A stretch of DNA of 64,000 nucleotides. Source: Stictocephala bisonia (Eukaryota > Arthropoda > Insecta > Hemiptera > Membracidae). The notes under the pieces are model-generated. The model worked only from the letters and a program-made list of their open reading frames with translations. It was not told the origin of the DNA and searched no databases. The translations under genes were made by a program, and so were the position numbers. Within the stretch, counting starts at the first letter, position 1; each line of letters opens with the position of its first letter. This document shows, piece after piece, positions 1-11,849 of this stretch. Location of the stretch: contig JAQJVL010000153.1 of NCBI GenBank assembly GCA_035578905.1, forward strand, positions 1,263,501 through 1,327,500, given 5' to 3'.

Positions 1-208
1 CCAGACACTGACGGATAACAGAACCTGGCGGAAAATAGGGTGATGGACAATCGGATTTTCCCGTTTATCGGGTTCTTCTTTCTAAATAAGTTTATCGGGT
101 GTATAAACTTCTTTAGAATAATTAATTAATATAGTGAGATAAATGAATATCATTTACTATGATCTGCAGTTGGTTTGGTTGGTTTTAAAGACAAAACGGA
201 TATAAAAT

Positions 209-434
209 GAGTACCACTCCAAGTGATGATAGGCTAGTTATGAATCATTTTGACGCAACGAAATATTGGAAACAAGTTCTGTTCCAAATGAAGAAAGTAT
301 ACTTTCTGAATTGTTTCTATGCAACAAGACGAGAACTGAAAATAAGTTCTATTCCAAGTGAAGAAAGCAGTTTATGTTCTAAATCTTTTGTTGCCACTAG
401 ATGATAACTGAAAATCAGTTTATTTCCAAGTGGA
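209..434. repeat. Degenerate minisatellite, period about 70 bp
   Basis: Related blocks begin near 274 (aagttctgttccaaatgaag), 343 (aagttctattccaagtgaag) and 414 (cagtttatttccaagtgg), with a weaker copy near 209. Spacing is 69 to 71 bp. The short reading frame across it is a by-product of the repeat and is not called as a gene. Confidence 0.5.
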
Positions 435-440
435 ACTTAC

Positions 441-1659
441 TTGATGGAACGTTTGGAACTAGTTGCAACGGAGTAGTTTCAGTTACAACAACCCACCTCT
501 AGTATTTAAAACAGTTTAAATACAATGCTATTTACTTGTCAGAACCAAACAATTTTATTTAAGATTGTGAATTAAACAGTAAAACATATTTTTAAATACA
601 CACACTGATTTTTATAAAATTTGAAGGAACCTCCTTCATGGATCAAAACAAGTCTTAAGCACCAAATAAAGTTAATATATTGAAATACCTTTTTATATTT
701 TGTGAATACAAACTACTTAGAATACTTAGTACTAAATAAATAGATTTTTTACTAATAAAATCGTCTTATTTTCTATACAAATAAATTGCTACTACAGCGA
801 TAAATTATCAACTTACATTTGGCATTGTTGCTTGGATAAGACTTTTAACATATTCTTCTTCCATATACATTATGTTAACTAGTGTCTCTTCAGATCTATT
901 TCTATTTTCTTTTTCCAGCAAATTCAGTAAGTGAGACATCTTTTGAAATATAATCAGGATCTATACAGAAAAAAATAATGATTCACACTCTTAAAAATAT
1001 TTGTTTAACTCTACATCTGTGGTCATAAGCATATGTGAAATTTGTAAAATTGAAAATATGTTTAGTGTTCTAACATTAAAATAAATTTACATCTAAAACT
1101 AAGTTCAAAATGCAATATTCCGAAAAGGAGCAAACATCATCATTATCATTACCTAACACAAATAAAATTAAAACTTAAACCTCAAAATATGTTTAAAAAT
1201 AAACTTTGCAATGTACAATTAATTTCATTCCAGTCAACTTCAAATCATATGTTTAATAATGCCTAAATTTCTCCTTTATAATAAACTAGGGGACACCCCT
1301 GCATGCTTCATGTGCCAATCCCGACTCTCGCTGCGCTCGATACACCTCAGCATTCGGCCTCGGCATGCGACTGCAAATAATAGTAGATTATCTATATAAC
1401 ATAAAATTACAATATTACATTTTTTATAGTATTTCACTCACACTACTTGCGTTGCTACTTATTTATTAGTATAGGGTATTACTTAGCCTACTTCAAACGT
1501 GTTTTTTTTTTTTTTTTAACAGCTGAAGATTTAATTTTTAATGCATCAGTAGTGTAAAGTCAAATTATATAAAATAATCATGTTTATTTATTTGCAAAAC
1601 AGCTGTTATTAATTTACTAAAATGAACCCAATGTTATTCTTATAGAAAAAAGGTAATGT
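441..1659. other. AT-rich non-coding sequence with one GC-rich island
   Basis: No gene is seen. At about 1288-1372 a GC-rich block (ggggacacccctgcatgc, then ctcgctgcgctcg and cattcggcctcggcatgcg) stands out from the AT background and has short inverted motifs. It resembles a transposon end, but I cannot assign a family. A T-run lies at 1502-1518. Confidence 0.4.
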
Positions 1660-2272
1660 TGAGGGACTGTTTGTACCCTTTGGGGATGGAATTTTGAAAA
1701 ATCCTTTCTTAGTGGGTTCGTTCGATATTAAAGCTAACTTACTTTAAAATTTTGTGGAAATCTGTTCTGTGGTTTTTGAGATTCTGTAAGTCAGTGAGTG
1801 GTATTTAGCTTATGTATATATATTTCATTTTCATTGACATACCAAAATAAAGCAATAAAAAGAATACAATATTTTTGGTCTTCTTATTTGGTGTATAAAT
1901 GTAAAGGTTTTTTGGTGAGCCTACTCTCGAGCAAGCGAATACAGATCACCTGACCAAGTAAAAGTAGTGTGTGCTACACTCTCAAGGTGAAATGTAGAAC
2001 TACAATAAATCAAAACATATACAGTACTGTTGTTGTGAGAACTTCAATCTGCTTATGGCATGTGAAACTACATTAAACCACACAATCATATGTTTTTTTT
2101 AAACAATTCAGATTCTCCATTTGAATAACATGGGATCTTTAGGAGCCCGTGGGGTGGGACCCTGTAGACGGATCTGCATCAAACTTCACAGAAACCATCT
2201 CGGGAGTATACAGGACAACATCCTAAAGTTTCATGGCGATCGGTTGGATGGTTTGGCAGCGCATAAACTTCA

Positions 2273-2341
<69 letters not shown>
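1660..2341 (+). repeat. Retroposon-like 3' tails ending in a (TA)n microsatellite
   Basis: The stretch at about 1660-1805 (ctttggggatggaattttg, aaaatcctttcttagtggg, ending gtcagtgagtgg) resembles the 3' tail of RTE-type retroposons common in insects. A second tail-like unit at 2125-2273 (cggatctgcatcaaacttca, gcgatcggttggatggtttg) runs directly into a pure (TA)n tract at 2274-2341. Attachment to a microsatellite is typical of such 3' ends. Family assignment is tentative. Confidence 0.35.
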
Positions 2342-2343
<2 letters not shown>

Positions 2344-2599
2344 CCTTCCCTTATTCAATTTTTAACATATCTTTTAAAAACAATCCAATTAGATATCAAT
2401 ACCTACCCCACACTATCATGTCACCATATGTATTTAATTAAATATATTTACTCCAAGAAATTATAATTGTTTATTTACAAAAAAAATCATATTATATGCA
2501 TATTTTATTAAACTAGTCATAATTTAATGCTAATTGGTAATTACCTAATCACTTATATCAACCAAATTATACATTTATTTAAGTGCAAATCATGAGCCA

Positions 2600-3065
2600 C
2601 AGATATAACGTAAAAACCACTTTTGTGGTGAATCGCGATTAGCGGCTATTACACGATCATTATATACAACTATTAATCACGAAAACCAATTCACTTATAT
2701 TCCCGCCAGAGTGACGCCCGCAGGCCGTCACGGAGGCCAAGCACTCGAATTTAACACAAATTACGAATTTTTGTTGAGTAAATAGACATCTAGGATAAGT
2801 TAGGTTATGTTTGGTTAGGTCAGTAAAAAATGTGTTTTTCCGGCTGAAAAAAATAATTTTACCTCAAAACCAATTATATATTTGTGTTCAGCTTTAAAAA
2901 ACATGTGAAATAAAAAATGTCGAAAAGTAAAGATTTTTAATAAAGTTGGTTTTTCATTATCAGAAAAACCAGTTTTTCGAAAAAAAAAGTTTCCCGCGGA
3001 TGAAATCAACCTCCTCAAGAGATATAAACTCAAATTTCACCACTTTTGCAACAAGAAATCATATT
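2600..3065 (+). repeat. Partial copy of the MITE found at 3961-4676
   Basis: This block is a diverged direct copy of about 4225-4660. Both contain cattatatacaactattaat, ctcgaatttaacrcaaatta and ttttgttgagwaaatagaca in the same order. The outer inverted-repeat ends seen at 3961 and 4676 are missing here. Confidence 0.65.
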
Positions 3066-3109
3066 TTCATACCAGCCTAAACATTAATTTTTTTGTTATC
3101 CGATTTCAG

Positions 3110-4890
3110 CAAACAACGTGTGTACGGATAGGGTATTAGTGTAGCCTACTTATAATAATCTTAGAAAAAATGATAAAAATAGTATGTATTATTGCTGTGC
3201 AGTCTAAACAGATTGTTTATTTTATTTATGTGAAAACAATATGACGTAGTGTGTTATTATATAACGTGAACATCTTATTTATGGCACTACTGTAATACAT
3301 TTTTTATATTTCTATTCAGAATTTTGTGTTCTATCAATTGTTAATTTACTAAAAATTCCAAAAATTATTTTTTATTTTTATAATGTTTACAATATGTACT
3401 ATTTTTCTAGTGTCGTTTACACAATTTGCGCACGCTGCTTATTGTGTTATAAGTTTTATACTTTTTGGAATATTTTCATATATTTTATATTTTCTTGTAG
3501 CTAATAGATGTACCTACTAATACAGTACATGTAGCAAAAAATTATACATGCCCTTTTTTTTAAATAGTTATGTAATTTTTCATGGAAATTTTGTATTTCT
3601 GTGGTACAATGTTTATTTTTCCCAATAAACTAAAAATAAAAAAAATTGTGTATGGGCACAATATGACTAATTTTCCTAAACAACTTTTTCTTGTCCATTC
3701 AATGGTGATTTTTTTGAATTTTTACATTTAATATTTGATTACCTAGAGTGATCATACTGTATATTTGCAAATTTTTTTATTTTTGTGATTTATGTAAACA
3801 AATACTTCAACAAAACAAAAATCTACTAGTTTATCTAAAATGTAACAACATATTACTATAGTGCACTAAATAATAAACAATTTGGCTATCTTAATTATTT
3901 AGTGCTCCCTAGAAGTGTTTTAAGTTATAATTTACGTACAAAAGTTTTAAAGTTTGATATTTATGCAGTTTCTTGCCACCAAACAAATTTGGAACATTTT
4001 GATTGAAAAGGGCACCAGATATGCTTTTTATTCTGCGGAAATAACGTATTTTACCGAAAAAACCTATATCACAACTTTTAGTATTTTTGTCATATTTCCG
4101 TTAATTTAAATGGTATTTTAATCATGTTTTTTTTTATTTTGATGTGTTTTTTTGCGCTGAGTACAAATTTGAAAACTATTTAGGTCCATTAAAAATATTT
4201 CTCGAGTTATAACGGAAAACTACCATCGCGGCTAATCGCGATCATTATATACAACTATTAATCACAAGAACCGATTTCACCTATATTCCCGCCGGAGTGA
4301 CAGCTAGTAGGCCAAACACTCGAATTTAACGCAAATTATGAATTTTTGTTGAGAAAATAGACAATTGGAATAAGTTAGGTTATGTCAGTAAAAAATGCAT
4401 TTTTCGAGCTGAAAAAATAATTTTACTGCAAAACCAGTTATATGTTTGTGTTCAGCATAAAAAAACACGAGAAATGAAAAAAGTTGACTAAATATAACGA
4501 TCTTTAAAAAAGTTGGAGTTTTTCACTATCAGATCAAAATCTAGTTTTTCGGTAAAACACGAGTTTTCCGCGGATGAAATCAAACTCCTCAAGACCACTG
4601 AAATAAACTCATATTCCATAAACTTTTTCAACATAAAACCGTATTTTCAGAGGTGGCAAGAAAGTGCATAATTACCAAGTGTCTTTTTTTATCTTTTCAT
4701 GACATTAATTATTTACTAATTCTTATTGTAGGTATTGATGGTAGTATGTGAAAGTACGGTTCTTAGGAAGAAAAACAATATGATAAAATTTACATTATGA
4801 GCATATTTAGTATTTGTTATGATTATACAAAAAAGATTTGCGCAACGCCGAAAAAATACCTAGCAGTAGGGAGCACACATTGGTTCGCCT
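3110..4890 (-). mobile_element. Dispersed AT-rich repeat, split by a MITE
   Basis: About 3590-3958 and 4690-4890 match, in inverted order, a continuous block at 50095-50645. Shared stretches include the actatagtgcac region with taaacaatttggctatctt on this strand, and the tacctagcagtagggag end. The other copy lacks the central 0.7 kb, which shows that the MITE at 3961-4676 was inserted into this older repeat. No coding capacity is visible. The outer boundary near 4890 (TCAGGYGAACCA on the minus strand) is shared by both copies. Confidence 0.6.
3961..4676. mobile_element. MITE with 17-20 bp terminal inverted repeats
   Basis: The ends read TGCAGTTTCTTGCCACC and, inverted, GGTGGCAAGAAAGTGCA, differing at one base, with TA on both outer sides as the likely target duplication. 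A related copy of the same repeat lacks this insert, which supports the boundaries. There is no open reading frame. It may belong to Tc1/mariner or another TA-targeting group. Confidence 0.6.
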
Positions 4891-5528
4891 GATGCTCACG
4901 ATCTAGTTAAAATTAACTTTTTACAACGTTAAAAATAAATTTTATAGTTATTTTTAAATTTTATATTTAATTTTATATTATGGCTTAAAAATAAAAAAAA
5001 GCATTTATAGTTTGGTAAGCATTTTGGATGCACACCATAGGACAATTTTTTACATTGAAATGTTGTAGGCTTAGGATAAATTGACGATGCCCATGCAATC
5101 AAGTATATTTTATATTATCTTGTATTGTTCTTGAAATAAGCGATTTTAATTTTTGACTTCTAAACCAACTAACAAACTTAACTTAATGAAACATAACTAA
5201 ATTCACTAACAAAAATAGTCTAACCTATATAAGGTAAGCAAAGCAAAGAACGTAATAAAACAAATATATCACATCAGATAACAGTTAGTGATTGTTATTG
5301 TTGTAGGAATGAAATGAAACAAACAGCTGACTTGTCAACGCCCTCTAAATGAGCTGTTACTTAAGAAAAAGTATAAATAAAAATAAATATATAATTGTTA
5401 GCTATTTTTATTCCTGATTAACCTATATTACATATGATTGGTATCGTTGTAATAAAACAAATATGCATAGACAGATGATTGTGAGTTATCATATGAAACG
5501 AAACAAACAGCTAACTTGTCATTTCCTT
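4891..5528. other. AT-rich non-coding sequence
   Basis: I see no gene here. A short direct similarity links about 5225-5350 with 5440-5545 (aaaacaaatat, gtgattgttat or gtgagttatc, then gaaacaaacagctracttgtca), an old local duplication near the 3' end of the LINE. Confidence 0.4.
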
Positions 5529-7365
5529 CTAAATCAGTTGTTTACGAAGAAAAAGTATCACACTGTAAAGTGGATGCATCAAGAGCCAATCTCTCGATGT
5601 ATTATCAAGCTTAGATCTAGGCAAGCTTCTAATGTTAACTGGCAGGGCATTAAACATCTTAATACCTGAAAAAGGATAGCATTTCAGTCCTTTACTTAAT
5701 ATATTTCTAGGATAAAAGAGAGTACATCTATTTATAGTATCAGAATATAGTAGATCAGAATTGGTTACAAAAATATCGAGAGAGTCCTGTATAGACAGAA
5801 TACATTGTAGGATATACACACAGTAGACAGTAGGGATCTTTCTCAATAAAAAGAAGTTTGCAGTGGTCTTGAAAGCCAGCATTACTGCAAAGCGCTTTCT
5901 CCTGGATTAATAAGACCTTATGGGTGAAACCAGAGTGCCACCATAATGTTGTGCCATAGCTGACATGGGCATGGAAAAAAGCAAAGTATGCTAGTCTTAA
6001 AAACTGAACATGAACTTCATTACATAATCTTCAATAGGAAAAGAACGTGCGTATGGATGCGGCCCCGAATCCATCGTAAAACCAAGTAACTTAACTGAAT
6101 CCTTGAGTTCCACAGAACGGGCGAAAGAAAAAGTACATATGCGTCTTAGATTTATTCAGGTATAATTTGTTCTCAATAAACCACCGAGAGGCAATTTCAA
6201 GAAGACCCTTTACAGTTAGTTCAGTTGAAAGCAGGCTGCTATGCTGAGAATATAAGGTAGTATCGTCGGCAAAAATAATAGTTTTACCATGCACACTATA
6301 GTAAAGCATTTATGGCAATAATGAAGAACAGGGATCCCAACACGGGACCCTGCGGTACACCATTGCTGACCTCCAAGACAGATGAATGTTGACCATTCCA
6401 ACATACAACTTGTTTCCTATTCATTAAATAGGATCTGACTAATCTGAGTGCACAGTCTCGAATTCCATATTTCTCAAGCTTTGTTATTAATATATTATGT
6501 GAAATACTGTCAAAAGCACGTGATAAATGCACAAGATAACTGACGTTGACTGTTTAGACTCAAAGAATTTTAGCAACAAGGTACGCAACTGCAGTAATGG
6601 TAAACCTTCTCTTACGGAGGCGTATTGGGCAGGGACAAAGAGTCGGTGCATATCAAAGTAATCATACAACTGCCCAAACATAACAACTTCAAATGTCTTG
6701 CCAAAAACAGGAATTAAAGATATAGGCCTAAAGCTAGAGACATCAGTGTTATATCCCTTCTTATAAATAGGGACAATTCTTGCTACTTTGAGCATGTTAG
6801 TGAACACACCTTGCAACATACAGGAATTTAGCAAGCGAGTGAATATAGGAGCTATAACCATTAAAACATTTTTTATAAAGATACTGGTCATATCATAAAC
6901 ATCTTTGCTGTTAGAAGCTTTGATATCATTAACAATAGCAATTACATCAGTGACACTTACTTGACACCACTGAAACTCTGACGTAACAGTGGGAATACTG
7001 CCAAGGAACCCTTGATTACCTGTAGCCTGATCAGGAATATGGCTAAATATTTTATTTACAGATTTCATAAAATATAAATTAAAATCATCTGCGGTTGCAA
7101 AATCAAAAACTCAAGAATTCTGTTTAACCTTATCCAGATTAATCACAGCTCAGGCCACCTTACATGGATTGTTAGCTCGAGAAATGAAAGCAGCATTACC
7201 AGCCTGTTTCGCTTCTTTTAGCTTACATCTATACTCCTTTCTACGTACTTGTATAGCAGAAATTACATCATGTCTAAATTTGGACAGACTGTTCATTAGA
7301 ACAATGTCTTCCTTAAGCTCAACTATGTACCAATTTTTAGTATGGGCCTTGGCTGCATGGTTACT

Positions 7366-7945
7366 TATTTTTCACTACACTACTATGAGTTCAGCTGTTT
7401 TCGTTATGTGTTTACAACCTGCGAAACATCATATTTTCAACAGCTGTCTATTGTTTACTATTACTACCGAAAATAACATTGTTTACAACCGAACATTTTC
7501 CACAGTCAACAACCCCTGTTTTTAAAACATGTTTCTAATTTAATAAACAGTTAACATTCCAAAATAGTGTATTTCATAACAAGAGTGGAAAATGGGGATT
7601 TGCATGTTCGAGACCATATGTTTGAAGTGCGAGACTTGTCGAGGTGTTGTTGACTGTGGAAAATTTTCGGTTTTAAACAATGTTACTTTCGGTAGTAAAC
7701 AATAGACAGCTGTTGAAAATATGATGTTTCGCAGGTTGTAAACACATAACGAAAACAGCTGAACTCATAGTAGTGTAGTGAAAATGAGTTTTTATTCCGT
7801 AGTGTAGTGAAAAGTATCATTCAAAACTCGAGTGAAAGTGTTTTGTATGTTCTCGACCATTTGAAGTGCTCGACAAGTCTCGCACTTCAAACATATGGTC
7901 TCGAACATGCAAAACCCCACTTTCCACTCTTGTTATGAAATATAC
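7366..7945. mobile_element. Foldback element inserted in the LINE
   Basis: Two nested inverted repeats occur. Segment 7366-7520 is nearly the reverse complement of about 7638-7800 (shared gttgaaaatatgatgtttcg and gtaaacacataacgaaaac). Segment 7562-7645 is the reverse complement of about 7855-7942 (shared gtctcgcacttcaaacata and ccactcttgttatgaaata). LINE coding sequence stops at 7365 and LINE-like sequence resumes near 7946, so this is an insertion. There is no protein of its own. Confidence 0.7.
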
Positions 7946-8725
7946 TATTATTATTCAAAGAAGCAGACCTAATACATTTTTCCTTTAATGGAAAAAAGAA
8001 ATCTAATACAAAGAAATCAGAGTCATAATACATTTTGAGAAGGATCAGCTGATAACCACCGGCTGTTCATTTGTCTTTGGGCTATTAATTAATGACACTT
8101 TCTAAGGAATAGTCGGCCTTTGTTTGTAACAATGACTACATTCACTCATCTACACTCATCACACTCATTTGAAATCCATATTCGCCCATATCTTGACGAT
8201 TGGCGTCTTATTAATAAATAAAATAAACTAAAGCATGTTTGAAATTTAGAAAAATAGTCAAATGATTCAACCGCAGGCAGCGTTACAACTGCATGAACCA
8301 CTGATGCACCTGCATTTGTAAGAACATTAAAAAGGATTGGTATGCAGTTCTGTCAAAAGATCTAAAGACATATCTTTTGTCCCACACATCGAGATTAGTC
8401 AAGAAAGTGTCGAGCTATGAGTTGCTCCGAGTAGGTTCAATTACACTACAGTACAGTTGTAGCTTCGGAGGATGTTTAAGAAGTCAGCCACCTCTTTGGA
8501 GTTCCATAATAAGTTTATATTGTGGTCTGTCCTATTGATAATATGTAATTCAAAGGACACTAGGTAATTCAGGCACAGTTCAAGAAAAAAGAAATATCTT
8601 TCGAGATTACCATTTGGTGAACGGTACATGGCTATGACCAAAATGGACAGTTCTGCTATCAATACACCAGAGAACTCACCATGCAAGTCCTCACAGAAAG
8701 GCATAAGATTAAGTTAGTTGGAACT

Positions 8726-9211
8726 AAATGATTGCTTCACAAAAACCGCAACACCCACACTAGAGGTATTCAGTCTACAAAAAGAAGAGAGAAGATTCAA
8801 GTCAGCTAAGCTGTGGTAAAACTTAATTTCATCAGCAACAAGCCAATGTTCAGAAATGCTCAAAATATCTAAACTGTTTAGGGAACATAAAACTTCCAGC
8901 AGATGCACTTTGTTCCTGAGACATTGAACAATAACAGAACATAACCTAATAGGCCTAGTCTTAGTATTAAATGATTGCTTCACAAAAACCGCAACACCCA
9001 CACTAGAGGTATTCAGTCTACAAAAAGAAGAGAGAAGATTCAAGTCAGCTAAGCGGTGGTAAAACTTAATTTCATCAGCAACAAGCCAATGTTCAGAAAT
9101 GCTCAAAATATCTAAACTGTTTAGGGAACATTAAACTTCCAGCACATGCACTTTGTTCCTGAGACATTGAACAATAACAGAACATAACCTAATAGGCCTA
9201 GTCTTAGTATT
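8726..9211. repeat. 243-bp tandem duplication inside the LINE endonuclease
   Basis: Copies lie at 8726-8968 and 8969-9211 and differ at only a handful of sites. The period of 243 bp is exactly 81 codons, so the minus-strand frame stays open through both and the peptide repeats SISEHWLVADEIKFYH twice. Confidence 0.9.
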
Positions 9212-9235
9212 ATTATGCACTAAACTTGGCTCTAG

Positions 9236-9884
9236 ATCATGCACTGTTGGAACTATGGGGCTATTAAGCTGTATACCATGTCCTGATATAGGGACGTTAG
9301 TACTTTTCGTCTGCCTGACTCACGTCCTGTCCTGATCAGGACGTTAGTATGGAAAGGGTTAAGACCCACCATAAAGCAGAAACCAAATAAAACTTGGCAT
9401 TGGTCAATGAATTACTGGACCTTGTTGGTTAGATTCCCAAATGTTATTAAGCAGGTGAGTGATATTGGAGGGGAGAGAAGGGACTTGGAGAGAGAGGTCT
9501 ATTATCCAAATTCCAATCATCTGATTAATGATTGCAAACTTAAACACTGTGGTTTGCAGCTTTGTTTGTTAATTGGATGAGAATCGTTCTGTAATCATAA
9601 TTTATTATTTTGGACCATAAATGTTGCTTCTGATCAGCTAAAATATTTAAAATAATCAAATATAGTTATATTTAAAATAATCAAATGTTAAATTGTAAAA
9701 TTGAACTTACCAGAAAAGTTTTCTATGGTAATTTCTGCTTCTCACTTAAAAATGTACTTAAATTTATAGCTGTTGTTTTCATGATATGATGTTTACACTA
9801 TTTACAAATCTCAATTATTCTTCTGGTAATCTGAAAAAAAGTGTTTATTGGACACTTCAGCGCAAAGAGTGTTCGTTCACAACT

Positions 9885-9933
<49 letters not shown>

Positions 9934-10423
9934 GAGAAAAAGAACTGCGACAGATTTAGACAATTTCGACAAATGTGTCGTTAGAAGAACCGTCCATGAG
10001 TTTTATTAAACTGACGAGTCACTCCCAACTCGTCATTTTTATTTTAAACCAATTTAAATAAAAATTATATGTATTTTAACGGTTCGGGAAATCACAGAAA
10101 TATTTTTGTTAGTGACAGTAAGAAGTATATAATTCTTAGTTACTTAATTTCAATTAAAGTTATTAACTGATTTATAATTTTGTATGATATATTTAATTGT
10201 TGTTATTGATATACGTTTTAATCTGTTAACTTTCAAACTCGTAATCTATTTGATGTTTTTATTTAAAATACTGGTCTAATTATAAGAAATAGCAAAATAC
10301 AAATACTCCGTAAACAATCACCCTTTACGATCTGTCTGTGACCGCCTCACTCAGAGTCGATGTTTTTATATGATTAGTAGGCCAGCCAGGAGGCCGGACC
10401 TTCAGCGCGCGTACTGTAATAAC
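9236..10423. other. Non-coding sequence with a 40-base A tract
   Basis: No gene is seen. A pure A run lies at about 9887-9928, perhaps a retroposon tail. At 9411-9480 a stretch (agattcccaaatgttattaa) is similar to the reverse complement of about 12425-12465, an uncharacterised dispersed repeat. Confidence 0.4.
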
Positions 10424-10650
10424 ATAGACAATCTATTACACCAGGTATAATAGAAGGCCTCATCACGTGGTATTAAAGAATATCATAGACGTTCTATTAA
10501 ACCAGGTGTAATAGAAGGCCTGTGGTAATATCATAGACGTTTGATTAAACCAGGTGTAATAGAAGGTGTTACAATATCATAGACGTTTTATTAAACCAGA
10601 TATAACAGAAAGTCTGTGGTAATATCATAGTCTATATAATTAGACGCTGG
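10424..10650. repeat. Minisatellite, period about 46-58 bp, 4-5 copies
   Basis: Each copy carries aatatcatagacgtt, a cttattaaaccaggt-like block and gtaatagaaggcct. Copies start near 10424, 10480, 10530 and 10574, with a decayed one near 10620. The array is non-coding. Confidence 0.75.
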
Positions 10651-11036
10651 TAATATCACTGATTTTATACACAAAATTGTATGTAATCAAAGGTAATATT
10701 CTCTGGGTGCAAGCTGTATCCAGGTTTCAACTTTACGAATATATAAAACAATAAACTCTAGAACATTTTATTGTACCATTAGCTAATATATACTATTGAT
10801 TCTCACCAATGTATGACTATGTTTCTATGTTTATGTTAGGTATTGGTAAGAAGTAGAAAACATATTAGTGAAGAATAAACAATAATTTTTAAATTAGCAA
10901 TTTTTGTAAAGCTCACTTTACTATAGCGGCCTTAAGAATATTGTAGCTTCTATTTCACAGTCTTTAAAGGTTATTAATGTGATATGGGAGTACTAAAACA
11001 ACAAATAAACAATATGTTCTTTTAAACAGTTATTAA

Positions 11037-11845
11037 CCCGGGATCGGTCGCACTATTAGAACCGTTCTAACAAAAATTTTCGCTTAAAAAGAAATTTTTT
11101 TTGTTTTATTTATTATAAATTTCATATTTTTAATATGCCTCGAGGAACTCTTTCTGGATGTATTTCAAGTGGTTTCATGATGACTCATAGTCTAGCAGTG
11201 GTGGGGGAGGACTGTTTTAATAGCGCGCCGCAGTACAGTTAATGTCGTTCTAGACGCGTGACCGATCACGTGGCAGTGTGGTGTAGAGCCATTCTAACGG
11301 CGCGACCTATCGCGTTACTTTTATAATTGCTTCTTTCAATTTTTTGTTGTTGTGATATCGGTGTATTATTTAGTTGTAGGATATTGTATATGTGTATTGT
11401 GTTGTAAATATTGTATAAATTTTTTGTATAAATGTATAAATTTACATTTTACAAGTTACATTTTTTATATAAATGTATAAAGTTGCGTTCTGCTCACTAT
11501 ATCTATTGAATAATAATACTGTACTTATTATATGTTATACTTTTAGCTAATAAAACAATGGTTTAATTTTAATTGCATTGAAGTTTTATTTCAAAAGTCC
11601 TTAAAGTTAAAACTAATATTCTTCTTAGGATTTTAGGGTAAAAAATAGTGGAATTATAATAAAAAAACACAATTAAGAACTACTATACATTGTATAATAA
11701 ACATCATGGACTGAACTTAAGATTGTGTAAAGAACTTTCTAATTTTAATTCAAAATATTATGGTAATATTCAAAAAACCAGATGTTAGAATCACCCTATA
11801 CGCGCGACCGATCGCGAAAGTGGAGTATGTGCGACCGATCCCGGG
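11037..11845. mobile_element. piggyBac-type MITE, 809 bp, TTAA flanks
   Basis: The ends are CCCGGGATCGGTCGCAC and its exact inverse, flanked on both sides by TTAA (11033-11036 and 11846-11849), the signature of piggyBac insertion. Similar GCGACCGATCGCG or GTGACCGATCAC blocks recur inside (near 11262, 11300 and 11805), like the subterminal repeats transposases bind. No transposase fragment is present. This family differs from the CCCTTAAAACGC family elsewhere in the window. Confidence 0.85.
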
Positions 11846-11849
11846 TTAA

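Larger units (their letters stand above)
5529..9235 (-). pseudogene. Jockey-type non-LTR retrotransposon (LINE), decayed
   Basis: Read on the minus strand, the parts are in LINE order. An endonuclease-like region at 9106-8250 carries SISEHWL, AMYRSPNGN and DHNINLL (normally DFNINLL). A linker at 7365-7070 carries NHAAKAHTKNWYIVELK. The reverse transcriptase carries FRPISLIPVFGKTFEVV near 6720, DSISHNILITKLEKYGI near 6500, GVPQGPVLGSLFFI near 6340 and FADDTTLYSQ near 6270. A C-terminal tail ends with KMFNALPVNIRSLPRSK near 5640. Frameshifts and stops separate the parts. A foldback insertion lies at 7366-7945, and the endonuclease has an 81-codon in-frame tandem duplication. FADD supplies two catalytic aspartates, but the gene cannot be translated whole. 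Confidence 0.8.

Noticed and set aside
2121..2466. Frames containing (YI)n
   Set aside because: They read through the (TA)n tract after a retroposon-like tail.
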